Part shown: piece after piece, positions 20,211 through 30,162 of the stretch
Position numbering within the stretch: position 1 is the first letter of the stretch
How the letters are laid out: every line of letters starts with the position of its first letter
From: Gammaproteobacteria bacterium
GTDB taxonomy: Bacteria; Pseudomonadota; Gammaproteobacteria; Eutrophobiales; Eutrophobiaceae
NCBI GenBank assembly: GCA_028819495.1
Contig: JAPPLI010000022.1
Coordinates: 1-43,003, forward strand
Direction: 5' to 3'
DNA length: 43,003 nt
The notes under the pieces: generated by a model
Told to the model about the DNA's origin: nothing
Database searches by the model: none
What the model saw: only the letters and a program-made list of their open reading frames with translations
Translations under genes and position numbers: made by a program

Positions 20211-20678
20211 TCAGGTGGGAATCGGCAACTCTGTTCTTTTCGTCACTGCGCGCAGGGCGAAACTGGACCTGACCCGCGCGACGCCGGGCAACGAAGTCAA
20301 CTGTTCATGGTGGATTCGTTCATAATCGGCGGCGTCCGCCACAACAACACGCAACAGGTAATCGTATTCGCCGGACATGAGGTAACACTCCATGACCTCG
20401 GGCACCTGGACCAGGGCGGCTTCGAATGCATCCTGGTCTTCCCGGCGCTGGCGGTTAAGGGCGATTTCCACAAAGACGTTGCCCGGCAACCCGACTGCCG
20501 CCTGGCTGATCAACATGGCATAACCGCCGATGACGCCCACCTCTTCCAGCAGCTTGACCCGCCGCAGGCAGGCGGACTCGGACAAATTGACCCGTTCCGC
20601 CAGCTTGACATTGCTGATTCGGCCGTCCAGTTGCAACTCATGCAGGATAGAGCGATCTGTCCTGTCAAGTGATATCAT
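20211..20678 (-). CDS. Lrp/AsnC-family transcriptional regulator
   Basis: DNA-binding feast/famine regulator of 155 residues. The N-terminal helix-turn-helix is clear (LDRTDRSILHELQLDGRISN, then VKLAERVNLSESACLRRVKLLEE), followed by the RAM effector-binding domain (QAAVGLPGNVFVEIALNRQ and the C-terminal SGEYDYLLRVVVADAADYE). It is divergent from alanine dehydrogenase, the arrangement of aldR/bkdR-type regulators that sense amino acids. The gap holds AT-rich palindromes (20710-20724 and 20753-20767) fit for Lrp-type binding. Control of ald in response to alanine is therefore likely, by inference. Confidence 0.92.
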   Translation of the reverse strand: MISLDRTDRSILHELQLDGRISNVKLAERVNLSESACLRRVKLLEEVGVIGGYAMLISQAAVGLPGNVFVEIALNRQRREDQDAFEAALVQVPEVMECYLMSGEYDYLLRVVVADAADYERIHHEQLTSLPGVARVRSSFALRAVTKRTELPIPT

Positions 20679-20709
20679 AAAAATATAATTCCTGAAATAT
20701 CGTTTTTAA

Positions 20710-20767
20710 TAGAAGATAATTCTAATTATACATCATATTACCTAATAATTTGCAAAGAAATTCTTTG
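20710..20767. promoter_or_regulatory. Candidate Lrp-type operators between lrp and ald
   Basis: Two short palindromes lie in the AT-rich gap: TAGAA-N5-TTCTA (20710-20724) and CAAAGAA-A-TTCTTTG (20753-20767). Their starts are 43 bases apart, about four helical turns. They resemble Lrp-family sites in form; binding is inferred. Confidence 0.5.
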
Positions 20768-20823
20768 TGTTTTTCGCTAGGATCACAGTACTTTCGATAC
20801 ACTTGGTCCGGGTAGAACGCAAC

Positions 20824-21941
<1,118 letters not shown>

Positions 21942-21942
<1 letters not shown>

Positions 21943-21966
21943 GGGGTTGGGGTTGGGGACCAGGGG
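21942..21966 (+). other. G-quadruplex motif at the ald stop codon
   Basis: Four runs of four G separated by TT, TT and ACCA (21943-21966) begin in the last base of the ald stop. On the sense strand this could form a quadruplex in the mRNA 3' end and may slow RNA polymerase or protect the transcript. It is only a sequence match. Confidence 0.55.
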
Positions 21967-21990
21967 TTGGTACTGGTGGTAAAATTATTT

Positions 21991-22107
21991 TATGTATTAA
22001 TGGAATTTTCCGGTATAATGCGCTCTTTTTTCCGGTAGCCCCCCGTTTCTACTCTTTCCCCCCCAATGAGAGGAGATATGGAGGGGCTGCCACCTTACTT
22101 GAATTGA
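21991..22107 (+). promoter_or_regulatory. Orphan promoter with a strong RBS and a 9-codon ORF
   Basis: A perfect -10 hexamer TATAAT at 22014-22019 (no strong -35; TATGTA at 21991 is the nearest) is followed by a well-spaced AGAGGAG and an ATG at 22078. The frame codes nine residues (MEGLPPYLN) and its stop at 22105-22107 abuts a hairpin copy starting at 22108. No longer gene follows on this strand. It could be the 5' stub of a gene lost when repeats inserted, a leader peptide, or a short RNA promoter. Confidence 0.45.
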
Positions 22108-22219
22108 GGGGTCGGAGTAAAATTTCTGACGAAATTCTTACTCTGACCCCCGGTTTCGCTGGCTGGACGGGACTCTCGGGGTCGGAGTAAGAATTTCGCA
22201 GAAATTTTACTCCGACCCC
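22108..22219. repeat. Hairpin repeat pair before acetoacetyl-CoA reductase stop
   Basis: Copy 1 (22108-22150) has TCGGAG opposite CTCTGA, a G-T mismatch that would be a G-U pair in RNA. Inverted copy 2 (22178-22219) has fully matched TCGGAG/CTCCGA. Copy 2 ends eight bases from the stop of the reductase gene. Confidence 0.9.
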
Positions 22220-22226
22220 ATCATTC

Positions 22227-22949
22227 CTAGTACATATGTTGCCCGCCATTGATACTCAGGGTGGAACCGGTTATAAACCCGGCTTCATCATTGACCAGGA
22301 ACAACACTCCGCGGGCGATTTCCTCGGCCTTGCCCAGGCGACCGACGGGGACCCTGGCAATGATTTTTTCCAGCACGTTTTCCGGCACCGCCCGAACCAT
22401 GTCGGTATCGATATATCCCGGCGCAATCGCGTTGACCGTTATCCCTTTGGCCGCGCCTTCCTGGGCCAGCGCCTTGGTAAAGCCGTGTATGCCCGACTTG
22501 GCGGCGGCATAATTCACCTGCCCGTACTGGCCTGCCTGGCCGTTGATTGAACCGATATTCACGATACGGCCAAAGCCGCGCTGCCGCATGCCGTCGATCA
22601 CACACCGGGACATATTGAAGCAGGAACCCAGGTTGGTCTGGATTACCTTGTCCCACTGCTCGAAATCCATCTTGTGCATGGTGCCGTCCCGGGTAACGCC
22701 GGCATTGTTGACCAGCACGTCTATCGGACCCAGGTCCTGTTCAATCTGCGCGACGGCATTCTCGCACGCGGCAAAATCACCCACGTCGAACTTGTACACG
22801 CCGATGTGAGTGACTTCCCTGAACCTGGCGGCTGCCTCGTCGTTGCCCACATAGCCAGCCGCAACCGTGTACCCTGCTTCCTTCAGGGCAATTGATATGG
22901 CGCCGCCGATACCCCGGGTGCCGCCCGTTACTACTGCTACTCTTCCCAT
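22227..22949 (-). CDS. phaB: Acetoacetyl-CoA reductase (PhbB/PhaB type, SDR family)
   Basis: NADPH-dependent reductase, 240 residues, that makes (R)-3-hydroxybutyryl-CoA for polyhydroxybutyrate. The cofactor motif TGGTRGIGGAI lies at about 8-18, the NNAG motif follows, and the catalytic Ser-Tyr-Lys appear in NIGSINGQAGQYGQVNYAAAKSG. These fit PhaB more closely than FabG. I chose the ATG at 22949 because GGAGGT lies seven bases upstream; the TTG 15 bases earlier would place that site inside the coding region. No PHB synthase or thiolase is adjacent. An inverted repeat (22980-22997) lies just upstream. Confidence 0.88.
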   Translation of the reverse strand: MGRVAVVTGGTRGIGGAISIALKEAGYTVAAGYVGNDEAAARFREVTHIGVYKFDVGDFAACENAVAQIEQDLGPIDVLVNNAGVTRDGTMHKMDFEQWDKVIQTNLGSCFNMSRCVIDGMRQRGFGRIVNIGSINGQAGQYGQVNYAAAKSGIHGFTKALAQEGAAKGITVNAIAPGYIDTDMVRAVPENVLEKIIARVPVGRLGKAEEIARGVLFLVNDEAGFITGSTLSINGGQHMY

Positions 22950-22979
22950 TACATGAACCTCCAAATACTATTGGTAACA

Positions 22980-22997
22980 CCTGTGACGGATCACAGG
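22980..22997. promoter_or_regulatory. Palindromic operator candidate upstream of phaB
   Basis: CCTGTGA-CGGA-TCACAGG is a perfect 7-base inverted repeat with a 4-base centre, 31 bases upstream of the phaB start. Its half-site resembles Crp (TGTGA), but the spacing is that of Fnr-type sites, so the regulator is uncertain. Confidence 0.45.
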
Positions 22998-23203
22998 CAA
23001 AACAAGAAATACGCTCTCAGTGATAGATGAAACACGAGTCGTCCCGTGAGCACGTCAACGATAATGCTGTTGTGCCGTTTCGGGAAACAACGAAAAAAGC
23101 GCGGTGGAACTGATGACAGTACTGCTTGTTAATATATCATAATTCTGGTGAAGTATTCCAGCATCTGTTTTGGCAAGTCACTACCCGAACAGGATGACTT
23201 CGA

Positions 23204-25924
23204 ATGTTAATCATCAAAACCAAACTGTTCCCGCCGGCAAACAGAACCGGAGTAATAAAACGCCCCGGTCTGAGCAAACTGTTACACCCGACCGGGACGA
23301 AAAAACTGGTCCTGGTGCATGCGCCCGCCGGTTATGGCAAAACGACCTTATTGTATCAATGGCATAAGTCCTTGATGGACAACGGCCGGACGGCTTGCTG
23401 GTTATCTGTTGATGAACTGGATGATGATCCGGCAACTTTCATCAGGTATCTCCTGTGCGCGTTTCAGGAAGTAATCGATAACTTCTGGATGGATGCTGCG
23501 AATTGGATGGAGGGCCGGTTACAGCCTGATATCACCATTGCGCTTAACCACATCATCAATGAGTTAATCAGGATTGATATGCCTGTCACTTTATTCATGG
23601 ATGATTACCAACACATCAATTCCGTAGAGATACACCAGTTTATTGAACGGCTCATTGACTGGTCCCCGGAGAATTTTCAGTTGGTCATCGGCAGCCGTAT
23701 CGTGCCGCCGCTGTCCCTGAGCAAATGGCGCGTCAGCGAAAAAATGACCGAGGTGGATGTCAGCATGCTTCGCTTCAGCAGCATGGAGGGCAAGGCGTTT
23801 CTGGAACACAAGCATAATTTACAGCTTACTTCAGAGCAGATCGCGATCATCACCGAAAAAAGCGAAGGCTGGGCTGCGGGTCTGCAACTCGTAGCGCTGG
23901 TGCTGAAAAATTACGCTCAACGCGATGAGTTTATCGCTTCCTTTTCCGGCAACCTTTATGAGATTGCCGATTATTTAACAAATAATGTATTGATACAACA
24001 AACCCAAACCCTGACGGACTTTTTGCTCAAGACTTCCATCCTGTCACGATTTAATGCGGACATATGCAACCTGTTGACCGGGCGGGATGATTCGCAAAGT
24101 GTCCTTGAACAACTGGAGAATGACGGTCTGTTTACCTTGCCCCTGGATACACACGGCCACTGGTACCGCTACCACCATTTATTTCATGATTTCCTCATCG
24201 GCAGACTCAGACGCCAGTATCCCCATGAAGTCCTGAACCTGTATCGTACAGCGGCAGGCTGGTTTCGCGCTCAGGGGCTTATCAAGGAAGCGGTTGACTA
24301 CGCGCTGCACTCAAACAACCTGGAAATAATCGAGGATATCCACCGGGACGCGATAGCGATCATGTCACTGATGGGCACCACCGCACAGGTATATACCTGG
24401 CTCAGCAATATTCCGGATGCCGTAAAACAAAGATTCCCGCGACTCCTGATCCTGGAGGGTTTTGCTTTATGCCTGATGAACAGGGTCCAGGATGCGGAGA
24501 CGGTCAATACACGGCTTGACCAGGCGCTTATTGGACTGGCCGGGGATGCAACTGGTGTTGACCCTGAAGAATTAACATCTCTCAAGGCGGAGGCAGTCGT
24601 TGTGCCGGCATCCATAGCAGCCATGAAGGACGATAATTCACGGCTGCTGGCGCTGACCGAGCAGCTTGAAGATAAACCTGTCAATAATCTCATGATCGCG
24701 ACGTTGAACGATCTCAGGGGATACGCACAACTGCGGAAGGGTCGATTCGAGGACAGTAGAACGCTGCTTGCACGCGCCTGGCAGTATTTCTCAATAAACA
24801 ACCAATGCTATGGAATGGCCGTAGTGGATGGTTTTGCAGGGATAGCAGATATCCAGCAATTGAATTACCAGGATGCCTACCGGGTTTTTGCGCGTTCGGA
24901 AGAAGCTGCAAAAGACGTAAGCAGCGGAAACATTTTTGCCCATGCCCTGGCCAGCATCATGCGCGCAACGATCTGTTACGAGTGGAACAGAATCGAGGAA
25001 GCGCAGAAATTATTAAATTCCAACCTGCAGTTGATCGAAGAGATCGGACCACCAATATTTTCCTGTTACGGTTACGTAACACTTTCCCGGTGTTACAGCG
25101 CAAAAGGAGACTGGGATGCTGCCATCAACGCACTCAACCGGTGCCTGTTTCGGGCAAGGCAGTGCGTGAGCAGCCTGTTTCCCGCCTGGGTCGAGAGAGA
25201 GCGATTACTGCTCGCCGGGAAAATGCGCGCCGGCGGGGCAGCCTATCCCGACCTTACCAGTCCCGACTCTTCGTCGGCGAATACTATTCCCGATATGTGG
25301 GATATAGGCGATTACTTCAGGCTGAGCAACCAGGTTCGCCTGTGTATTCTTGATAACAAAATCGATAACATCCAGGATCGTGTCATGAGTTTGTGCCGGC
25401 ACGCAGAACAATACACGGCTTCCCAGGCAGTTCTGGATTGCCTGCTGCTGGAGGCACAGACCCTCAAAATGCTGGATGATCACGCCCAGGCGGCCGGGAT
25501 CATCCAGCAGGCCGTCAGGCTGGCTGAGCCAGCCGGATTATTGCGCACATTTGTTGACGAGGGAGAATTGTTAAGAGGTCTGCTGGAAGACTGTTTAACG
25601 GACTCGTCATTTACAAACTCGGAAGCAGCATATCTGGAAAAAATACTGGACGCTTATTCTCTGAAAGAAACTGCTTACACAACAATTGGGCACACGGCAC
25701 TGCACCGGGAGAACCGCACAGTCAATGTCGAGGCGCTGAGTAAACGCGAACTCGAAGTGTTGCAACTGGTATCTGCGGGTAAAACTAATACTGAAATTGC
25801 AGAGCAGCTGTTTATAGCCAAGGCAACCGTGAAATTCCACATCGGCAATATATTCGGTAAGCTGCATGCGACGAATCGGACCCTGGCCGTGGCTACGGCA
25901 AGAAACAGCGGCCTGATACGCTGA
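23204..25924 (+). CDS. MalT-like ATP-dependent LuxR-family transcriptional activator
   Basis: Large signal-transduction ATPase regulator of 906 residues, the MalT size class. A Walker A APAGYGKTT lies at 40-48 and a Walker-B-like VTLFMDDYQHI near 125. An alpha-helical TPR-like middle (LLARAWQYFSINNQ and similar) probably senses the inducer, and a LuxR-type helix-turn-helix ends the chain (about 837-906, LSKRELEVLQLVSAGKTNTEIAEQLF). Such proteins oligomerise with ATP and inducer and activate nearby operons. It is followed 44 bases downstream by the amidase gene in the same direction, so it probably controls the 25.9-34.0 kb block. Its base composition appears lower in GC than its neighbours, which may point to transfer. 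Confidence 0.92.
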   Translation: MLIIKTKLFPPANRTGVIKRPGLSKLLHPTGTKKLVLVHAPAGYGKTTLLYQWHKSLMDNGRTACWLSVDELDDDPATFIRYLLCAFQEVIDNFWMDAANWMEGRLQPDITIALNHIINELIRIDMPVTLFMDDYQHINSVEIHQFIERLIDWSPENFQLVIGSRIVPPLSLSKWRVSEKMTEVDVSMLRFSSMEGKAFLEHKHNLQLTSEQIAIITEKSEGWAAGLQLVALVLKNYAQRDEFIASFSGNLYEIADYLTNNVLIQQTQTLTDFLLKTSILSRFNADICNLLTGRDDSQSVLEQLENDGLFTLPLDTHGHWYRYHHLFHDFLIGRLRRQYPHEVLNLYRTAAGWFRAQGLIKEAVDYALHSNNLEIIEDIHRDAIAIMSLMGTTAQVYTWLSNIPDAVKQRFPRLLILEGFALCLMNRVQDAETVNTRLDQALIGLAGDATGVDPEELTSLKAEAVVVPASIAAMKDDNSRLLALTEQLEDKPVNNLMIATLNDLRGYAQLRKGRFEDSRTLLARAWQYFSINNQCYGMAVVDGFAGIADIQQLNYQDAYRVFARSEEAAKDVSSGNIFAHALASIMRATICYEWNRIEEAQKLLNSNLQLIEEIGPPIFSCYGYVTLSRCYSAKGDWDAAINALNRCLFRARQCVSSLFPAWVERERLLLAGKMRAGGAAYPDLTSPDSSSANTIPDMWDIGDYFRLSNQVRLCILDNKIDNIQDRVMSLCRHAEQYTASQAVLDCLLLEAQTLKMLDDHAQAAGIIQQAVRLAEPAGLLRTFVDEGELLRGLLEDCLTDSSFTNSEAAYLEKILDAYSLKETAYTTIGHTALHRENRTVNVEALSKRELEVLQLVSAGKTNTEIAEQLFIAKATVKFHIGNIFGKLHATNRTLAVATARNSGLIR

Positions 25925-25968
25925 ACCGAATCCCTCATTTACCAATCCCGATAAGGTGAAAGAAATAT

Positions 25969-27429
25969 ATGAGCCATCCAGCTTTTCTGAGCGCCAATGA
26001 ACTGGCCCGCAAAATCCGTGACAGGGAAATCAGCTCCCTGGAATTAACGGACCACTATATAAAACGCATTGAGCAACTGGATGGCAGCATTAATGCCGTC
26101 GTAGTCCGGGACTTTGACAGGGCGCTTGCGGCAGCGGCAAAGGCCGATAAGGAGTTGGCCAGGGGTAATATTGCAGGTCCTTTGCATGGCGTTCCCGTTA
26201 CCGTCAAGGAAGCGTTCAACATTGCCGGGCTGGCAACTAACTGGGGCGTTCCCGGGTTACGGGACAATATCGCCGACGCCGATGCTGAGGCCGTCAAACG
26301 ACTGCGGCAGGCCGGGGCGGTGTTCATGGGCAAGACTAATGTTCCGTTCGGACTCGGGGATGTCCAGACTTACAACGACATTTACGGGGTAACGAATAAT
26401 CCCTGGGATCTCTCATGTACTCCAGGCGGTTCCTCCGGGGGCTCGGCTGCCGCGCTTGCTGCTGGACTTTGCGCCCTGGAGGTCGGGTCCGACATGGCCG
26501 GTTCCATCCGCGTGCCTGCGCATTTCTGTGGACTTTACGGTCACAAGCCCACCTGGGGAGTAGTGCCAAACCAGGGACACGCCCTGCCCGGCGCCGTTGC
26601 TTCGCCGGACCTTGGAGTGGTGGGACCCATGGCGCGCAGTATCGAAGACCTCGTACTTGCCATGGACCTGCTTGCCGGCGCGCAGCCTTTGAACCAGCCG
26701 GGCTGGCGCCTCAGCTTACCGCGCCCGGACAAAAACTCGCTGCGCGAATACAAGGTTGCCGTCTTGCCGGGTAATGAAATTGCCCCGGTTGATGATGAAA
26801 TCGCCGCCAGGGTCGCGGATACCGGCGAGATACTTGCAGAGCATGGTGCAAAAGTATCCGACCAGGCGCTACCGGATATTGACTTTAAAGGAAGTCATGA
26901 AATATTTTTGAACCTGATGTGGTCTCTTACGACCGAAGGTGTCACTGAAGAACAGTATCTTAAGGCCCGCCAGCTTGCCGATTCCATCCCTCCCGAAGAT
27001 TCATCCGACGCCGCCATATCCGCGCGCGCCCGTGTGAGCAGCCACCGGGGCTGGCTGCATAATAATAATCAGCGTGAATTCCTGCGTTATGCATGGCGGA
27101 AGTTCTTTGATGAATGGGACATATTGATCTGTCCCGTATTTGCCGTCACTGCCTTTAACCACGACCATAGCCCGATTAATCAGCGAACGCTTACAGTGAA
27201 CGGCGTTCCCCAGGCTTACTTGCAACCAATGTTCTGGTCCGGGATGAGCACGGTGTCTTATCTGCCGGGTACCGTCTTTCCCGCCGGCCTGGGTCGCAAC
27301 GGACTGCCGATCGGCCTTCAGGTAATCAGTGCGGAGTACAACGATTACATCACGCTGGATTTTGTCAGACTGCTGTCAAGACACACTGGCGGGTTTCAGA
27401 TACCCCCCGATGCGAAACCTGAACGGTAA
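25969..27429 (+). CDS. Amidase signature family hydrolase (second copy)
   Basis: Serine amidase of 486 residues, full length. The triad is visible as Lys80 (VTVKEAFN), the GGSSGG loop at 153-158 and Ser179 in GSDMAGSIR. It has no signal peptide and should be cytosolic. The N-terminal HPAFLSANELARKIRDREISS is typical of amidases annotated for aryl or aliphatic amides. The substrate is not predictable, but its place behind a MalT-like regulator and before a TonB receptor, an M24 protein and DUF1989 proteins suggests it deamidates an imported nitrogen compound. The start at 25969 has an AAGGTGA ribosome site. A 10-base palindrome (27432-27441) without a T-run follows the stop. Confidence 0.92.
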   Translation: MSHPAFLSANELARKIRDREISSLELTDHYIKRIEQLDGSINAVVVRDFDRALAAAAKADKELARGNIAGPLHGVPVTVKEAFNIAGLATNWGVPGLRDNIADADAEAVKRLRQAGAVFMGKTNVPFGLGDVQTYNDIYGVTNNPWDLSCTPGGSSGGSAAALAAGLCALEVGSDMAGSIRVPAHFCGLYGHKPTWGVVPNQGHALPGAVASPDLGVVGPMARSIEDLVLAMDLLAGAQPLNQPGWRLSLPRPDKNSLREYKVAVLPGNEIAPVDDEIAARVADTGEILAEHGAKVSDQALPDIDFKGSHEIFLNLMWSLTTEGVTEEQYLKARQLADSIPPEDSSDAAISARARVSSHRGWLHNNNQREFLRYAWRKFFDEWDILICPVFAVTAFNHDHSPINQRTLTVNGVPQAYLQPMFWSGMSTVSYLPGTVFPAGLGRNGLPIGLQVISAEYNDYITLDFVRLLSRHTGGFQIPPDAKPER

Positions 27430-27565
27430 TTCCCGGCCGGGTTCCACCACAAACCTATACTTAAGGCTAGGCATTAACAAAAATCACGCTATAAACTGGT
27501 CTTAAGGTTGGTTATACGACATGGAATAGTTGTTAGAATTTTCCCGGAAAATACAAGATTTATAG

Positions 27566-27587
27566 TAGTAAATCCGCTGATTTACTA
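27566..27587. promoter_or_regulatory. Inverted repeat upstream of the second TonB receptor
   Basis: TAGTAAATC-CGCT-GATTTACTA, 9-base arms, lies 22 bases before the receptor start at 27610. It could be an operator or a 5' UTR hairpin. CTTAAGG also occurs twice upstream (27460 and 27501), 41 bases apart. Confidence 0.4.
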
Positions 27588-27609
27588 TGCAATAAAACGG
27601 GGGATGTTC

Positions 27610-30099
27610 ATGATCAACAACTTCAAAATCACTTTGAGCCTGGTATTAGCCCTTGTCATCTCATTACCACTTAACGCACAGGTACTGGAAGAAATTATCG
27701 TTACCGCGCAGAAACGGGAACAGAACCTGCAGGATGTGCCGATATCAATACTGGCGATAACAGGCGACGATATTGCAGCCGGTGGCTTCTCCGACATGGA
27801 GGACCTGTCCGCGTTCGTGCCGAACCTGTTCATGTCGGACACGCTCGTGGGCCAGAATCTCGTCATGCGCGGCATCGGCACCACTGTCGCCAACGAGGCA
27901 TTCGAACAAGCGGTCGCGCAATTCCACGACGGCGTGTATTACGGCCGCGATAACATGAGCCAGAACAGCTTCTTTGACCTGGAACGGGTGGAGGTGATCC
28001 GCGGCCCGGCGCCGGTGTTTGCCGGCCAGAGCGCCACCGCCGGCGCCTTGAGTTATATCAGCCGCCGGCCCGGCGACGAATGGGAAGGGGATTTTTCAGT
28101 GTCTTACGGCACCGATGAAGAACTCAGTGTCACCGGCGCTACAGGCGGCCCACTGTCGGATACGTTCGGCATCCGCTTTGCCGGCCGCTACTACGACCTC
28201 GACGACGCCGGCTATAAACACGTGCTTACCGGCAAGCAACTCGGTGTCAAGGAAAACTGGGGCATACGGGTTCTCGGGGTATGGGAACCAACCGATGATT
28301 TCGAACTGACGTTCAAGTATGAACACCAGGACGTGCAGCAGATCGGCGTGCCGGCAGAATATACCCGCTGCGAAACACGGCCTGCCCTGAGCAGTTCCCA
28401 TCCCGTCGTAGCTCCTTTTATTGGAGCCTTGTGTGGGCTGGACGCGGCGTACAACGGTATCGATTTGACCAGGCTTGACGGCGTGGTAGGTTCGGGTGGT
28501 GCGCTGGACGTGCGCGCGGTGATGGATGAACTGAACGCCGCCAGCGGCGCCGTGTTCGGCAGTCCCAACTACTGGGGCGCGCCTTTCAGCCCGGTTTCCT
28601 ACGGCCTGAACAACGCCCGGATATTCAACGAAGAGGAACGGCGCGAGCACCAGGCCAACGTCGGCCTGCTGGCGTTCAACTGGGATATCGGCGGCAACGG
28701 TATCGTGATGAGCTCCATCACGTCCTACGTGGAATACGACAAGTACGACATCCTGGACCCGGACATGAGTTCGTTCGCCGTGTTCGCCGATGAGCGCAAT
28801 GAATCGTTTGAACAGTTCGCCCAGGAGGTGCGCTTTACCTCGCCGGCGGATCAACGGTTTACCTGGATGGTGGGCATGTATTACCAGGAGCACGACATGA
28901 CGACGCAGGTTGACGTATTTCTGCCATGGCTGTTTGACCTGCCGCACTTCTTCTCCATGGGCTTTGTTCCGCGTAATCCCGCCCTTAACCCGGCGACGCA
29001 CAGCGCCATCAGCTTCGGCGGTCCGCTGGTTGAGGATTCTCGCTGGATCTCCGGGTTCTTCAACACGACGTTCAAGGTGACCGAAACTATCCGCATCAAT
29101 GTCGGCGGGCGCTACGTCGATATCGAAAAAGACGGCACCGAGAACCCGCAACTGGCGCTCCTGCCTGTCGGCGGAACCGAATTCGGCCCTCCCGTTCCCT
29201 TTGTGCCCCCCGTATCTGACGAAGCCAATGCTGACGACTTTCTGCCGGAGGTCGGCCTGCAACTGGACGTGAGCGACAATATCATGCTCTACGGAAAATA
29301 TTCCGAGGCGTTGAAGGCCGGCGGTTTTGTCAAGTCCCCGCCCGTAACAGGCGGCGCCCCGGATCCGTTCTCTTACAAGCCGGAGAAGGCGGAAGGCTGG
29401 GAAGGCGGCATCAAGGCGCTGCTGCTGGACGGCAGGCTGGCCGTGAACGTAGCGGGCTTTTACACTGACTTCAGCGAACTGCAGGTCACTGTTTTCAACA
29501 ATACGACCGGACAGTTCATCACCCAGAATGCTGCCGAATCCCATACCACGGGTTTTGAAATCGACGGCCGCTGGGCCATCACCGATAACTTTTCCCTCGG
29601 CTTTGCCGGCAACTACACCGAGGCCGAGTACGACAGTTATAACGGCGCCGAGTGTAATTCGCTGGATGCCAAGCTGGCCAGGATTGCAGCCATGAACCCG
29701 TTCGCTCCGTGCTTCATCGACGGCAGCGGCGAGGAACTGCCGTTCTCACCCGAATGGTCGGTGAACCTGCAGCCGAATTACCGTATGACCGTGGGCGGTT
29801 TCCAGGTCACAGCCAGCGCCAACGTTATCTTCAGCGACGGTTACCGCATGTTCGGTATCAGTGGCGACCCGCTGGACCAGGTGGATTCCTGGGAGCGTCT
29901 TGACCTGCGCCTCGCCATTGCCCCGCCCGACGGCAACTGGGAAATCGCTGCTTACGGCAGGGATGTAACCGACGAGCGGCGCCAGATTATGGACGCGTTC
30001 GAGTTTCTCAGTACCAGCCTGGACGTGGTACACGATGCCAACGGTTCCGGTCGCGAGCGCGGGGCCCGCTTCGGTGTGCAACTGAGCTACTCCTTTTAG
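27610..30099 (+). CDS. TonB-dependent outer-membrane receptor (second copy)
   Basis: Outer-membrane transporter of 829 residues with a signal peptide (ITLSLVLALVISLPLNAQ), a TonB-box-like LEEIIVTAQKREQNLQDVPISI, a plug (VEVIRGPAPVFAGQSATAGALSYIS) and a C-terminal barrel ending in Phe (VQLSYSF). I place the start at ATG 27610 because a run of Gs (27599-27603) then gives a spaced ribosome site; ATG 27604 is the alternative. It is the uptake component of the 23.2-34.0 kb block. The plug lacks the usual GTLFGRNT run seen in the first receptor, so the two are distant relatives with probably different ligands. Confidence 0.9.
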   Translation: MINNFKITLSLVLALVISLPLNAQVLEEIIVTAQKREQNLQDVPISILAITGDDIAAGGFSDMEDLSAFVPNLFMSDTLVGQNLVMRGIGTTVANEAFEQAVAQFHDGVYYGRDNMSQNSFFDLERVEVIRGPAPVFAGQSATAGALSYISRRPGDEWEGDFSVSYGTDEELSVTGATGGPLSDTFGIRFAGRYYDLDDAGYKHVLTGKQLGVKENWGIRVLGVWEPTDDFELTFKYEHQDVQQIGVPAEYTRCETRPALSSSHPVVAPFIGALCGLDAAYNGIDLTRLDGVVGSGGALDVRAVMDELNAASGAVFGSPNYWGAPFSPVSYGLNNARIFNEEERREHQANVGLLAFNWDIGGNGIVMSSITSYVEYDKYDILDPDMSSFAVFADERNESFEQFAQEVRFTSPADQRFTWMVGMYYQEHDMTTQVDVFLPWLFDLPHFFSMGFVPRNPALNPATHSAISFGGPLVEDSRWISGFFNTTFKVTETIRINVGGRYVDIEKDGTENPQLALLPVGGTEFGPPVPFVPPVSDEANADDFLPEVGLQLDVSDNIMLYGKYSEALKAGGFVKSPPVTGGAPDPFSYKPEKAEGWEGGIKALLLDGRLAVNVAGFYTDFSELQVTVFNNTTGQFITQNAAESHTTGFEIDGRWAITDNFSLGFAGNYTEAEYDSYNGAECNSLDAKLARIAAMNPFAPCFIDGSGEELPFSPEWSVNLQPNYRMTVGGFQVTASANVIFSDGYRMFGISGDPLDQVDSWERLDLRLAIAPPDGNWEIAAYGRDVTDERRQIMDAFEFLSTSLDVVHDANGSGRERGARFGVQLSYSF

Positions 30100-30162
30100 T
30101 TGAATATACACCCCCGTATCAGCAGTGTAACAATATCAGCCTTATCTCTAGAGGTACCATAA

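Noticed and set aside
22980..22997. Canonical Crp site upstream of phaB
   Set aside because: The half-sites fit, but the centre is four bases, not six, so I list it only as a palindromic operator candidate.
25969..27429. GatA subunit of the tRNA amidotransferase
   Set aside because: No gatB or gatC is nearby, and the same holds for the amidase at 13644-15092, so both are called general amidases.
28096..29544. Minus-strand open frame of 482 codons within the second TonB receptor
   Set aside because: The plus strand codes a complete receptor here with signal peptide, plug and terminal Phe. The antisense product has no family features.
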